A stretch of 64,000 bases of DNA from Planctomycetota bacterium (GCA_016709875.1 JADJLZ010000016.1:62001-126000), one strand, 5' to 3'; shown: positions 49,435 to 58,469, counted from the stretch's first letter. Numbers and translations: made by a program. The notes: generated by a model not told the origin, from the sequence alone.

Positions 49435-50216
49435 TTCGTGTCCTCCATGCCGTTCGAGGAGAGCTCGCGCGTCTTGCGCTCGAGGAACTGCTCGTACTCC
49501 GCGCGCGGCAGGGCGCGCACGCTGCCTGCCATCTTGTAGTGGCCCCAGCCGCACAGCTCCGCGCACAGGAGGTCGTAGGTGCCCGGTTTGGTGCACTCGA
49601 ACCAGACCAGCGTCTCGCGCCCGGGCAAGATGTCCTGCTTCAAGCGGAAGCTGGGTACGAAGAAGCTGTGGATCACGTCGCGCGAGTGCAGCGCGAGCAC
49701 GACCGGCTCGTTCACGGGCACGACGAGTTCGTAGGGCGAGTGCAGGTCGTCGCCGGTCCCGCAGCGTCCGTCCGCGCCGGGATAGAGCGCGCGCCAGTCG
49801 AACTGGCTGGCCCAGACCTCGCACAGCGGCGGCTTGGGCTTGCCGTCGGCGCTGCGCGGGATGCTGCTCGAGAACTTCATCGCCTCCCAGGGCGCGATCT
49901 GCACCAGCGCCAGCCAGACGAGGATCGCACCGGGCACGACTGTCCAGAGCACCTCGAGCTTCGTGTGGCTCGCGAGCGCGCTGCGCGCGCCGCCGCCGCC
50001 CTGCGCGGAGCGCCACACGATCCACGCCAGGCCGCCGACGGTGAGCACGAAGAACGCGCCGACGATCCACTGGATCTTCCCGAAAAGCTCGTCGACGCTC
50101 GTCCCGAGCGTAGCGACGTTCTCGGGCATCGCCCAGCCGTGCGCGGGTGCAACCGCGAAGCTCCACACGGCGAGCGCCGCGAAGAGCGCGAACAGCGTGG
50201 CCACCAGCGCGCGCAT
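49431..50216 (-). CDS. coxB: Cytochrome c oxidase subunit II (CuA subunit)
   Basis: 261 residues. There is a signal peptide, then two membrane helices (about 48-68 and 88-108) and a cupredoxin domain outside. The CuA ligands are His183 (SRDVIHSFFVPSF), Cys218, Cys222, His226 and Met229 in CAELCGWGHYKM. It accepts electrons from cytochrome c. It begins 7 bases after the cytochrome c lipoprotein gene, which is the likely donor. Confidence 0.95.
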   Translation of the reverse strand: MRALVATLFALFAALAVWSFAVAPAHGWAMPENVATLGTSVDELFGKIQWIVGAFFVLTVGGLAWIVWRSAQGGGGARSALASHTKLEVLWTVVPGAILVWLALVQIAPWEAMKFSSSIPRSADGKPKPPLCEVWASQFDWRALYPGADGRCGTGDDLHSPYELVVPVNEPVVLALHSRDVIHSFFVPSFRLKQDILPGRETLVWFECTKPGTYDLLCAELCGWGHYKMAGSVRALPRAEYEQFLERKTRELSSNGMEDTK

Positions 50217-50223
50217 CGGCCGA

Positions 50224-51432
50224 CTAGTGTGCCCGCTCGGCCAGCGAGCGCACGTAGTGCACGAGCGCCCATAGGTCTTCGTGCGAGAGCAGCAGTTCCC
50301 CGTCGGGACCCTTCGTCTCGCCGATCCCCGGCATCGGCGTGCCGTTGATCCCTGCGTAGACGCGCCGGTAGATGTCGATCGGCCGCGAACCGCCGCGGAA
50401 GACACCGCTGGTGAAGTCGCGCGGCATGATCTCGAAGCCCCAGTCGTCCCTGTAGGCGGGCGTCTTGCGCCCCTGCGCGTCGGTCTTGAACGCCAGCGCG
50501 CCGTCGCCCTTGCCTTCGGCCCCGTGGCACGAGACGCAGTTGCCGCGCTTGGGGTCGAGGAACAGTTCGCGCCCGCGCGCGCGCATCGCGGGCGAGTCCG
50601 GCGGCACGACGCCGTCGAAGGCGATCACCTTCTCGCGCGCCTTTTGCCAGCGGCCCCAGACGATCTCGAGCGCCTCTGCGGCGGCCGCGTCGTCGATCTC
50701 CTCGTCGTCCTGGAAGCCCGCGACGAGCAGCGACTCGACCTCGCCGCGGATCGCGAGCAGGCGCACGTAGTCCACCAGCCCCTCGCGCTCGGGCAGCGAG
50801 AGGCGCAGGAAGGAGGGCATCGCCGTGCCGTCGACGCCACGCTCGAGAAGTTCCTCGAGGTCCTCGCGCCGCGGGCGCGCCTTGTCCTTGACCGCTGTGA
50901 ACTTGAAGATCCCCTTGCGGAAGTCGCGCGGCTTGGGGCTGATCGTGGCACCCGTCGGCCCGTCGCCGCCGCCCTCGACGCCGTGGCAATGCAGGCACTG
51001 CGTGCGGAAGAGCTCGGCCGATTCCGCGAGCGAGGGGTAGGTGTCCGCGAGCGCGGCGGAGGAGTCGGCATTCGGCGCGTGCGAGATCTCGTACGCGAGC
51101 CGCTCGCGGTTCGCCGCGACGATCGCCGACCACTGCTCGGGCGAGAACTCCGCGCGCGCGCCGCCCTCGAGCATCCGGTCGGGATGCTTGGGATCGGTGC
51201 CGTCCTCCTTCCACGCGTCGATGAGCTCGTAGCGCGGCCCCGCACGTGTTCCGAAGAGCCGCTCGAGCAGCACCTCGAGCGCCGCGCGCTCCTTGGGAGC
51301 GTCGGCGAGCGCTTTTTCGCTCGCGGGGTTGAGCGAGAGCTTCATCGCGCCCGGGCCCGGATCGAAGCCGCAGCCGGTGAGCGCGAGCGCCAGGCAACAG
51401 AGCAGGCCCGGCCTGTGGGGTGCGCGCGTCAT
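50224..51432 (-). CDS. Diheme cytochrome c lipoprotein
   Basis: 402 residues. The lipobox LALTGC predicts a lipid anchor at Cys21. Two heme c sites are visible: CLHCH (from Cys146) and CVSCH about 170 residues later, each in a cytochrome c-like domain with a following Met (for example TAMPSFLRL, GTPMPGIGE). As the first gene of the oxidase operon it probably passes electrons to CuA. I chose the ATG at 51432 because a promoter with TTGACA would start transcription around 51439; the ATG at 51444 adds only four residues (MGLQ). Confidence 0.85.
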   Translation of the reverse strand: MTRAPHRPGLLCCLALALTGCGFDPGPGAMKLSLNPASEKALADAPKERAALEVLLERLFGTRAGPRYELIDAWKEDGTDPKHPDRMLEGGARAEFSPEQWSAIVAANRERLAYEISHAPNADSSAALADTYPSLAESAELFRTQCLHCHGVEGGGDGPTGATISPKPRDFRKGIFKFTAVKDKARPRREDLEELLERGVDGTAMPSFLRLSLPEREGLVDYVRLLAIRGEVESLLVAGFQDDEEIDDAAAAEALEIVWGRWQKAREKVIAFDGVVPPDSPAMRARGRELFLDPKRGNCVSCHGAEGKGDGALAFKTDAQGRKTPAYRDDWGFEIMPRDFTSGVFRGGSRPIDIYRRVYAGINGTPMPGIGETKGPDGELLLSHEDLWALVHYVRSLAERAH

Positions 51433-51445
51433 CTGCAAGCCCATC

Positions 51446-51473
51446 AGTGTCGTGCCCGGCGATCGGCTGTCAA
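51446..51473 (-). promoter_or_regulatory. Promoter of the cytochrome oxidase operon
   Basis: On the minus strand a perfect TTGACA at 51473-51468 is followed by a 16-base spacer and GACACT at 51451-51446. Transcription would begin a few bases before the ATG at 51432, giving an almost leaderless message for a ten-gene operon. Confidence 0.55.
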
Positions 51474-51499
51474 GATGCGCCAAGGGCCTCCCGGCGGAT

Positions 51500-52612
51500 A
51501 TGCTCGTCGGCTTGGAACGCAGCGCCCTCCTCCACGAGCACCAGACCGCCGGGGCACGCCTGCAGCCCGGCGAGCCCGCGCGCCTCTTGACCTACGGCGA
51601 CGTGCCGGCCGAGTACCACGCCGCCCAGGAGGGCTGCGCGCTCTTCGACGAAACCGACCGCGGCCGCCTCGAGGTCTCCGGGCCCGAGGCCGCGGCCTTC
51701 CTGCACCGCCTGCTCGCAAACGAAGTGCGCGGCCTGGCCGTCGGCTCGGGTGCGCGCAACCTGCTGCTGGATGCCAAAGGCAAGATCCTGTTCGAGTTCG
51801 AGCTCTACCGTGTGGAAGACGCGCGCTTCGTGCTCAGCGTGCCGCCCGGCCGTGCCGCGGCGCTGGCGGCGGCGCTCGAGCGCTACCACTTCAGCGAGAA
51901 AATCGCCTTCGAGAACCAGAGCGCGAGCTATGCGCCGCTCGTCGTGCTCGGCCCGCAGAGCGACGCGCTGGTCGAGCGCGTGCTCGCGTGCGCGGCGCCG
52001 CAGGCCGAGTACTCGTGGACGAGCGGCTCCTTCGAGGGCGCGCCGGTGCTCGCCGTGCGCACGCGCAGCGCGGGTTCGCGCGCGATTCGGCTGGTCGCGG
52101 CGCCGGAGTTCGTGGCCAGACTGTGGAATGCGCTGCGCGCCGCGGGCGCGACGGCCGCGGGCGTGATCGTGCGCGACATCCTGCGCGTCGAGGCAGGCGC
52201 TGCGCTCCCGGGCGAGGACGTGGACGAGACCGTCTACCCGCAGGAAGCGCGCTGGGAGGACGCCTTCTCGCTCGAGAAGGGCTGCTACATCGGCCAGGAG
52301 GTCGTGGCGAAGATCGACACCTACGGCGGGCTCAACAAGCGGCTCACGCTGCTCAAGGTCTCGCACGACGACCCCATCGCGCGCGGGACACGGCTTTATC
52401 GTCTCGACGAGGGCGAGTGGCGCGATCTGGGCGTGGTCACGAGCTGGGCCTACTCCTTCGTGCTCGACACGGGTGCGGTGCTCGCCTACGTGAAACGCCG
52501 GCACCAGAAGGCCGGGACGCAGTTCCGCGTCGGCGAGGGCCCCGCGACCGCCGTGATCGTGAGGCACCCGCTGCGAGCGAACGCGCTCGCCGCCAGCGGC
52601 GAATTCGAGTAG
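51500..52612 (+). CDS. YgfZ/GcvT-family folate-binding protein
   Basis: 370 residues. The signature KGCYIGQEVVAKIDTYG (YgfZ cysteine motif) stands near residue 268, with the aminomethyltransferase-like N-terminal fold before it (LTYGDVPAEYHAAQEGCALF, FLHRLLANEVRGL) and the C-terminal barrel after it. YgfZ proteins bind folate and help maintain some iron-sulfur enzymes; glycine-cleavage T proteins lack this cysteine motif. It diverges from the oxidase operon with about 67 bases between the two starts. Confidence 0.85.
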   Translation: MLVGLERSALLHEHQTAGARLQPGEPARLLTYGDVPAEYHAAQEGCALFDETDRGRLEVSGPEAAAFLHRLLANEVRGLAVGSGARNLLLDAKGKILFEFELYRVEDARFVLSVPPGRAAALAAALERYHFSEKIAFENQSASYAPLVVLGPQSDALVERVLACAAPQAEYSWTSGSFEGAPVLAVRTRSAGSRAIRLVAAPEFVARLWNALRAAGATAAGVIVRDILRVEAGAALPGEDVDETVYPQEARWEDAFSLEKGCYIGQEVVAKIDTYGGLNKRLTLLKVSHDDPIARGTRLYRLDEGEWRDLGVVTSWAYSFVLDTGAVLAYVKRRHQKAGTQFRVGEGPATAVIVRHPLRANALAASGEFE

Positions 52613-52619
52613 TCCGCGC

Positions 52620-52625
52620 TACAAT
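52620..52625 (+). promoter_or_regulatory. Candidate -10 box (TACAAT) before the AlgX-like gene
   Basis: TACAAT ends 9 bases before the ATG at 52635 and supports that start over the ATG at 52662. Confidence 0.45.
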
Positions 52626-52634
52626 CGGCGGACG

Positions 52635-54281
52635 ATGCCCGCTCCCCGGGCGATCGCTCGCATGGATCGACCCCTCGGAACCTCGAAGCGACACGCGCAG
52701 ATCACGCTCACGCTCGTGTTCTGCGCCGCACTGCTCGCGCCGGGTTTCGACTTCGCGCTGCGCCCCGCGAGCGCCCGCAGCACGGAAACGGAAGGCCGCA
52801 AGCCGGTCGAGTTTCCCGACTTGCCCGCCACTGCGCAGCAGATCGGCAGGTTCCCGCGGGCCTTCGAGTCAGCCTTCTCCGACTCGCTCGGGCTGCGCGA
52901 CCACACCCTCGCGCTGAACTCCCGGCTCGACCTGTCGCTCTGGGGCCTCTCGCCCTCGCGCACAGTGCTGATGGGCAAGCACGGCTGGATGTTCTACACC
53001 GGCGAGTCGTCGGTCGAGACCTGGCGCGGGCTGCGGCCGATGGACGAGAAGCTGCTCGAGTCCTGGAAGCGGGTGCTGGAACTGCGCCGCGACCGTGCGC
53101 GCTCCCTCGGCGCGCAGTACTACTTCGTGATCGGGCCGAACAAGGAGTCGATCTACCCCGATTACCTGCCGAACGGATACGAGCCCCTGGGTCCCTCGCG
53201 CGCGGACCAGTTCGTGCCCTGGATGCAGGCGCACACGGACGTGAAGATCATCGACCTGCGGCCGTGCATGCGCGCCGCGCGCGAGCAGGACACGCCCCAA
53301 CACCACCTCTACTACGAGGAGGGCACGCACTGGCACGGCCGCGGCTGCATGGTCGCCGCGCGCGAGATCTTGCGCCGCATCGGCGAGGACTTCCCCGCGC
53401 TCGCGAGCCTCGCGCCGCAACCCTGGGAGATGGAGAGCAAGTGGCCGGCCGAGAGCTGGCGGCCGAAGATGTACCTCGAGGTCCCGCTCACGCTCCTGCG
53501 CGACGACTGGAAGCTCGCAGCGGGAACCAGCCGCACGCGCCTTGCGCACGTCGACATGAAGTCGATGGTCGCCGTGCACGAACAGCCCGCGCGCATGCCC
53601 GGTCTGCCCGGAGCGGTGATGTTCCACGATTCCTTCGGGCCAGGGGTCGAGCGAATCCTGGCGGAGGACTTCGGCCGCTTCGCGAGCAAAGCGACCAACG
53701 ACTTCGACACGCCTTTCCTGGTCTCCGAGGGCGCGCAGGTGGTGATCGACATGTACGTCGAGCGCCTGCTCGCGATCCCCTCGACCCTGCCTTTTTCGCG
53801 CATCATCCCGCTCGGGCTCGAGCTCGCCGATGCGTCCGTCGAGGCGGCCTTCGGCGCCTCCGGGATCACGCGCCTGCGCTGCGACGTGAATACCCCGCTC
53901 GCCTCGCTCGCGACGAGCGGACGGATGACGCTCGAGACGCGCACGGTCGCGCCGCGCACGGGGATCCTGCTCCATTCCGGCGGAGGGACCGACAGCCTGA
54001 TCCTCCCGAGCCTGGGCGAGCCGACGAGCAAGCCGATGCTGCTGCGCATCGAGATCGACAGTCCGCGCGCCGCGAAAGCCGAATTGCGCTCGAGCGCGAC
54101 CGCCGCAGGCCCCTTCGCCGATGCGCAGTCGGTCGCGCTACCCCTGAAAGCCGGTGCGAACACGTTCTGGGTCCGCGCGCGGGGCACGCCGGGGATCCAG
54201 CGCCTCGAGCTGCGGCCAGCGCAGGGTCCGGGCACATTTCTGCTGCGCAGCCTGGAGATGCGCGCCGTGCCCGCACCCTGA
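52635..54281 (+). CDS. AlgX/AlgJ-like SGNH-hydrolase-type secreted protein
   Basis: 548 residues. An N-terminal signal-anchor (ITLTLVFCAALLAPGFDFAL) is followed by the AlgX/AlgJ fold: GLRDHTLALNSRLDL, VLMGKHGWMFYTG, QYYFVIGPNKESIYPDYLP, and the nucleophile Ser333 in VMFHDSFGPG. AlgX and AlgJ transfer acetyl groups to surface polysaccharides. The usual D-x-H-W motif reads GTHW here (Gly230, Thr231, His232), preceded by two glutamates, so the catalytic Asp is replaced. The last 150 residues form an extra beta domain. No MBOAT acetyl carrier gene is nearby. Confidence 0.75.
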   Translation: MPAPRAIARMDRPLGTSKRHAQITLTLVFCAALLAPGFDFALRPASARSTETEGRKPVEFPDLPATAQQIGRFPRAFESAFSDSLGLRDHTLALNSRLDLSLWGLSPSRTVLMGKHGWMFYTGESSVETWRGLRPMDEKLLESWKRVLELRRDRARSLGAQYYFVIGPNKESIYPDYLPNGYEPLGPSRADQFVPWMQAHTDVKIIDLRPCMRAAREQDTPQHHLYYEEGTHWHGRGCMVAAREILRRIGEDFPALASLAPQPWEMESKWPAESWRPKMYLEVPLTLLRDDWKLAAGTSRTRLAHVDMKSMVAVHEQPARMPGLPGAVMFHDSFGPGVERILAEDFGRFASKATNDFDTPFLVSEGAQVVIDMYVERLLAIPSTLPFSRIIPLGLELADASVEAAFGASGITRLRCDVNTPLASLATSGRMTLETRTVAPRTGILLHSGGGTDSLILPSLGEPTSKPMLLRIEIDSPRAAKAELRSSATAAGPFADAQSVALPLKAGANTFWVRARGTPGIQRLELRPAQGPGTFLLRSLEMRAVPAP

Positions 54282-54301
54282 ACGGGATGCGGCGCGCGTG
54301 C

Positions 54302-54307
54302 TAGCCT
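54302..54307 (+). promoter_or_regulatory. Candidate -10 box (TAGCCT)
   Basis: TAGCCT ends 7 bases before the ATG at 54315, no Shine-Dalgarno. Confidence 0.4.
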
Positions 54308-54314
54308 CCTTCGC

Positions 54315-55745
54315 ATGGCGGCAGCCCACACAAGCCCGGACCGCTCGCGCCGCGTGCTCGCGCTCGCACTGCCGCTCGTGCTCGCGCTCGCACTGCCGCT
54401 CGTGCTCGCGGGGCTGGCGTGGATCGCGTGGTCCTTCCTCGCTCGGCCGCAGCGCGCGGAGCCGCCGGTCGAGCCGCAGCCCGCGAGCGAAGTCCAGCGC
54501 TCTCCCCCGCGATCAGCGCCACTCGAGCTGCCCGACGCGAACGTCAGCGCCGAGCGCCTCGAGGGCGAGCCCGAGGCGCGCGCGCCGGAGCGGGTCGCGC
54601 AGCCCACGGATCCGAGCTCCGACTCGCCGGCGGCGGGCCCGCCCTTCACCTACCGCGGCATCGTGATCGATTTCGACTTCGACCAACCCGTGGCGCAGAC
54701 GACGCTCGTCTTCGAAGGCGCGAAGGCGCGCGAGATCTTCCGCACGCAGAGCGACAAGAGCGGGGCCTTCCGCACTTCCGCGCTGGCCGAGGAGCCGCGC
54801 TGGATGCGCGTCGAGGCTCCCGAGGGTTTCGTCTGCGACGTGGGCAAGGTCGACCTCGAAAAGCGACGCGGCGACATCGTCGTCGTCATGCACCGCGACC
54901 CGGCGACGCTCGCGGGCGCGATCCGCGGCGAGCTCCTGCGCGAGGGCGGTCCCTGGACGGAGGAGACGCTGCCCAAGCCGGGCACCGTGATGCTCGATCT
55001 CGTGCCGACGAGCGGGCCGCAGTGGAGCCGCCGCGCGGAGATCGCGAGCACGAAGGACGCGCAGGGCGGCCTGCACCTGCGCTTCGAGTTCGCCGGCCTG
55101 CCCAAGGGCGAGTACCTGCTGACGCTCTCCTCGCTCTCCGCCTGGCGCTGGGATCCGACCTCGCTGCGCGTCTCGCCGCCGATCGACAACGTCAGCTTCA
55201 TGCGCTTCGACCTCGAGCGCACTTCGCAGCTCGCCTTTCATGTCACCGACCGCACCACCGGCGAGGAGATCAAGGCCTTCGAGGTGCGCGCGCTGCAGCT
55301 CACACCCTCGCAGGAGAACGGCGTCTTCCTGCACACCGGTCCGTTCGAGACCCGGGACGTGCCCGACGACGCGCGCTTCCAGTGGTCGCTCTGGGCCGAG
55401 GGCTACCGGCCGGTGTTCGGCGACGAGAGCGCCTTCGTGCGCGAGGGCGAGCGGCGCGTGGCGGAGGTCGCGCTCGAGCACGGCTGGGCGACGAAGGTGC
55501 TGGTGCTGACGCGCGCTCCCGCCGCGACACCCGCCGCGCGCGCGCTGGTCGAAATCGACGGGCGCAGCATGGGCTACACCGACGAGAGCGGCATGCTCGC
55601 CGTCAGCGGGAACGATGAACCCAAGAGCCTCGTCGTGCGCCTCGACGGCTGGCGCATGGCCAACGATCCGCTCAAGGCCTACAACGGCAAGAACGCCGCG
55701 CAACGCGGGCAGATGACGATCGTGATGCTGGAGCGCGCGAGGTGA
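54315..55745 (+). CDS. Membrane-anchored protein with carboxypeptidase-regulatory-like domains, function unknown
   Basis: 476 residues. One N-terminal membrane helix, built from a repeated VLALALPL unit, is followed by a Pro/Ala/Glu-rich linker (about 45-115). Beta-sandwich segments come next (YRGIVIDFDFDQPVAQTTLV, TQSDKSGAFRTSALAEEP, VEIDGRSMGYTDESGMLAVS) resembling the repeats in the sigma-fusion genes. There is no enzyme motif. It is likely anchored in the inner membrane and faces outward. Its stop is followed closely by the zinc-ribbon membrane protein. Confidence 0.6.
   Translation: MAAAHTSPDRSRRVLALALPLVLALALPLVLAGLAWIAWSFLARPQRAEPPVEPQPASEVQRSPPRSAPLELPDANVSAERLEGEPEARAPERVAQPTDPSSDSPAAGPPFTYRGIVIDFDFDQPVAQTTLVFEGAKAREIFRTQSDKSGAFRTSALAEEPRWMRVEAPEGFVCDVGKVDLEKRRGDIVVVMHRDPATLAGAIRGELLREGGPWTEETLPKPGTVMLDLVPTSGPQWSRRAEIASTKDAQGGLHLRFEFAGLPKGEYLLTLSSLSAWRWDPTSLRVSPPIDNVSFMRFDLERTSQLAFHVTDRTTGEEIKAFEVRALQLTPSQENGVFLHTGPFETRDVPDDARFQWSLWAEGYRPVFGDESAFVREGERRVAEVALEHGWATKVLVLTRAPAATPAARALVEIDGRSMGYTDESGMLAVSGNDEPKSLVVRLDGWRMANDPLKAYNGKNAAQRGQMTIVMLERAR
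54354..54410 (+). repeat. 24-bp tandem repeat (2.4 copies) inside a membrane helix
   Basis: Two perfect 24-base units (54354-54377, 54378-54401) and a 9-base third part. Each encodes VLALALPL. They make up most of the membrane helix of the gene. Loss or gain of a unit would change helix length by eight residues without shifting the frame. Confidence 0.8.
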
Positions 55746-55821
55746 GCGGCGCGGGCCCCGCACGTGCGGACCCTCCAAGGGCACGCGTCGGGGTGCGCTG
55801 TTCAGCCGCTCGGCGGGCGGA

Positions 55822-55827
55822 TACCCT
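55822..55827 (+). promoter_or_regulatory. Candidate -10 box (TACCCT)
   Basis: TACCCT ends 7 bases before the GTG at 55835 and favours that start. Confidence 0.4.
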
Positions 55828-55834
55828 GCGCCGC

Positions 55835-56674
55835 GTGCCCCCGGCCTGGACCTGCCCTGCGTGCAAGCTGGACCTCGCGACCCCTTTCTGTCCGCGCTGC
55901 GGCGAGCGCGCGCTGCAGCCGCGCCACCTCGAACTGCGCGGCCTCGCGGACGCACTCTTCCACGAACTGACGAGCATCGACGGGCGTCTTGTGCGCAGCG
56001 TCTGGAGTCTCCTGCGCCGCCCCGGCAGCCTGACCCTGGCCTACGTCGCTGGCGACCGCAAGCGCTACATCGCGCCCTTCCAGCTGTTCCTGCTCTCGAA
56101 CGTGCTGTTCTTCTTCATTCAGTCCTGGACAGGCATCAACGTGTTCAGCACGCCGCTTGCGTCGCAACTCCACCAGCAGGACTGGAGCGAACTCGCGCAG
56201 CGGCTGGTCGCTCGGCATCTCGAAGCCACGCACGCGCAGCTCGAGGACTTTGCGCCGCTCTTCGACCGGTCCGTGGCGCTGTACGCCAAGTCGCTGATCA
56301 TCCTGATGGTTGCACCCTTCGCGCTGGTGCTGGCGCTGCTGTACTGGCGCAGCCGCAGGCCCTTCCTCACGCACGCGGTCTTCTCGCTGCACCTGTGCAC
56401 CTTTCTTCTGCTGCTGTTCTGCGTGACCCTGCTGGTCGCGGCCCTCGCTCAGAAGCTCGCCGGCGCGGGGCTGGACTCGGCGACGGTGGACACCGTCCTC
56501 TCCACCTTCAATCTCGTGGTCTGCGGCACTTACGTCTACTTCGCGACGGGGGCCGTGTTCCACGCGCGGGGAGCGGCACGCGTGCTCGAGGTCGTGGGGC
56601 TGGCGGTCACGGCCGGAGCCGTCGTGCTCGGCTACCGCTTCGTGATCTTCCTGATCACGCTGCACGGCTGCTGA
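55835..56674 (+). CDS. Zinc-ribbon membrane protein, DUF3667-like
   Basis: 279 residues from the GTG at 55835. The zinc ribbon CPAC...CPRC occupies residues 7-22, as expected for a DUF3667-type N terminus. The family's HELTSIDGRLVRSVWSLLRR and RKRYIAPFQLFLLSNVLFFF follow, then four membrane helices. The function of the family is unknown. A GTG at 55742 overlapping the previous stop (GTGA) would add 31 Arg/Ala-rich residues. I prefer 55835 because of the TACCCT box and the zinc ribbon position. Confidence 0.75.
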   Translation: MPPAWTCPACKLDLATPFCPRCGERALQPRHLELRGLADALFHELTSIDGRLVRSVWSLLRRPGSLTLAYVAGDRKRYIAPFQLFLLSNVLFFFIQSWTGINVFSTPLASQLHQQDWSELAQRLVARHLEATHAQLEDFAPLFDRSVALYAKSLIILMVAPFALVLALLYWRSRRPFLTHAVFSLHLCTFLLLLFCVTLLVAALAQKLAGAGLDSATVDTVLSTFNLVVCGTYVYFATGAVFHARGAARVLEVVGLAVTAGAVVLGYRFVIFLITLHGC

Positions 56675-56707
56675 GCGCCATCCGCGGCAGGCTGGGCGCG
56701 CGTCTGC

Positions 56708-56736
56708 GTGACAGCCACGCGGGCCTCGCCTATGCT
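56708..56736 (+). promoter_or_regulatory. Sigma70-like promoter
   Basis: GTGACA at 56708-56713, a 17-base spacer, and TATGCT at 56731-56736: the best full promoter match in the window. The ATG follows at 56752. Confidence 0.6.
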
Positions 56737-56751
56737 CGCGCGCAGGGACTC

Positions 56752-57159
56752 ATGGGGCCGACCCAACGCATCTTCCGATCAGCGTCGGTCATGCTCTTCG
56801 CGATCAGCGCGGTCGTGCACCTGCTGGTGTGTACCCATCTCGCGCCGGATTGGGGCAAGTACCCCTTCGCGCTGCACCTGGGCGTCTTCGCAGTGGGCCT
56901 CCCGACGGTTCTCGCACTCGTGAGCCGCTATCGGGGCGGACTGCCTGCGGGGTATTTCCTCGGACGCTTTCGCGAGCAGTCCGCGCGGATGCGGGTCTGT
57001 TCCGCGGCTGTGCTGGGTTACGCGATGCTGAATTTCGTGCTGTGCGCGGCCGGAGTCTGCGGAGATCCGAAGACGGACCTCGTCGCGCTGCGAATCTTCT
57101 CCGGCCACTGGATGGCGATCTACTGGAGCTTCTTCTGGCTGCTGCGCTCGCCGATCTAG
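56752..57159 (+). CDS. Four-helix membrane protein of unknown function
   Basis: 135 residues with four predicted membrane helices (about 10-28, 38-56, 80-98 and 110-130). The loops hold paired cysteines (CAAGVCGD) but no known motif. It has its own promoter. Codon use is normal. No function is offered. Confidence 0.6.
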   Translation: MGPTQRIFRSASVMLFAISAVVHLLVCTHLAPDWGKYPFALHLGVFAVGLPTVLALVSRYRGGLPAGYFLGRFREQSARMRVCSAAVLGYAMLNFVLCAAGVCGDPKTDLVALRIFSGHWMAIYWSFFWLLRSPI

Positions 57160-57182
57160 AGGCGGAACGAGCGGCTCAGCGC

Positions 57183-57188
57183 TAGGCT
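57183..57188 (+). promoter_or_regulatory. Candidate -10 box (TAGGCT)
   Basis: TAGGCT ends 12 bases before the ATG at 57201. Confidence 0.35.
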
Positions 57189-57200
57189 CTCGCGCCGCAC

Positions 57201-58335
57201 ATGACCTTCCTCGAGCACATCCCCGGCACGAACCCGCTCCCCCATCCGGCGAAGCACCCGCGCGCGAAGGGCATCGGGATCCTCGGTCTGCACGAGGGGC
57301 GCACGCTGCTGCTCGCGCTGGATCGCATCGCGCACGCGCGCGCGGTCGCGGGCTGCGATCTCGAGGAGTCGAAGATCGCGTCGGCGCGCGCGGCGGCGCC
57401 CGAACTCTTCTACACGCGCGACTACGCCGAACTGCTGGCGCGCGCCGACGTCGACATCGTCGCGATCTACACGCCCGACGCGCAGCACGGCGAGCACATC
57501 GAGCGCGCCTTCGAGGCCGGCAAGGACGTGATTTGCACCAAGCCACTGGTGAACTCGGTCGCCGACGGCAAGCGCATCCTCGCCGCTGCACGGCGCACGG
57601 GGCGCAAGCTGCTGGTCGGACAGAGCACGCGCTTCTTCGAGCCCTTCCTGCGCCAGCGCGCGGCCTTCGAGCGCGGCGAACTCGGGAAGCTCGAGCTCGC
57701 GGACGCGCACTACATCCACAGGATGGACTGGTACTACGCGAAGTCGCCCTGGGTCGCGCGCGACACGGACTGGATCTTCCTCGGGCTCTCGCACCCTTTG
57801 GATCTCTTGCGCTGGTACCTGGGGCCGATCCGCGAGGTGCAGGCGCTCGGCTCGCGCTCGAAGCTCGGGCTGGAACACGGCGTCGCGGGCATGGACATGT
57901 ATGTCGTCAACGTGGTTTCCGAGGACGGCCGGCTCGGCCGCGCGCTCGGCCACTACGGGGTGCACGAGCTTCCGAGCGCGCGCAACTGCATCGAATTGAT
58001 GCTCTACGGCGACGCCGGCACGAGCCTGGCGCAGTACCACGACATGCGCTACGTGCACACGGGCGCGGGCGGCACCGAGATCACGGAGGACCACCTCTAC
58101 GCGGGTCGCCACTACTACTTCGGCAGCGAGGTGCACGGCATGCACTACGGCGAGTTCGCGAACTACGCCGAGCACTTCGCGCGCGCGGATCGAGGGCGCG
58201 CCGCACGCGCCCGACCTCGAGCACGGCCTGGAGACATTCTGCCTCATGGAAGCCGCGCGGCGTTCGGCGCGCGAGCGCCAGTCGGTGCTCCTCGCGCCCC
58301 TCTTGGCCGAGATCGGGCTCGTGGGCGGCTCCTAG
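57201..58335 (+). CDS. Gfo/Idh/MocA-family oxidoreductase, frameshifted near its end
   Basis: About 378 residues if repaired. This NAD(P)-dependent family oxidises or reduces sugars and inositols. The Rossmann start is GIGILGLHEGRTLLLAL; the cofactor motif is VDIVAIYTPDAQHGEHI with the catalytic-lysine loop DVICTKPLVNSVADGK. The C-terminal domain carries HYIHRMDWYYAKSPWV and DTDWIFLGLSHPLDLLRW, with its His as expected. At 58179-58188, a GC tract, the frame shifts. The +1 frame reads RIEGAPHAPDLEHGLETFCL, then QSVLLAPLLAEIGLVGGS, to the TAG at 58335. Adding one GC unit joins the two smoothly. The substrate is unknown. Confidence 0.82.
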
Positions 58336-58469
58336 CGCGGGCGCGCTGGATACGCCGACGCGCGTAGTCGGGGTCGCTCCAGGCATCCGCAGACTGGACT
58401 CGAGCCCGCTTTCCGCGCGCGCGCACGTACTCGCGCCGATACCTCCGGACCAGATCGAGGTCCGTTCCC

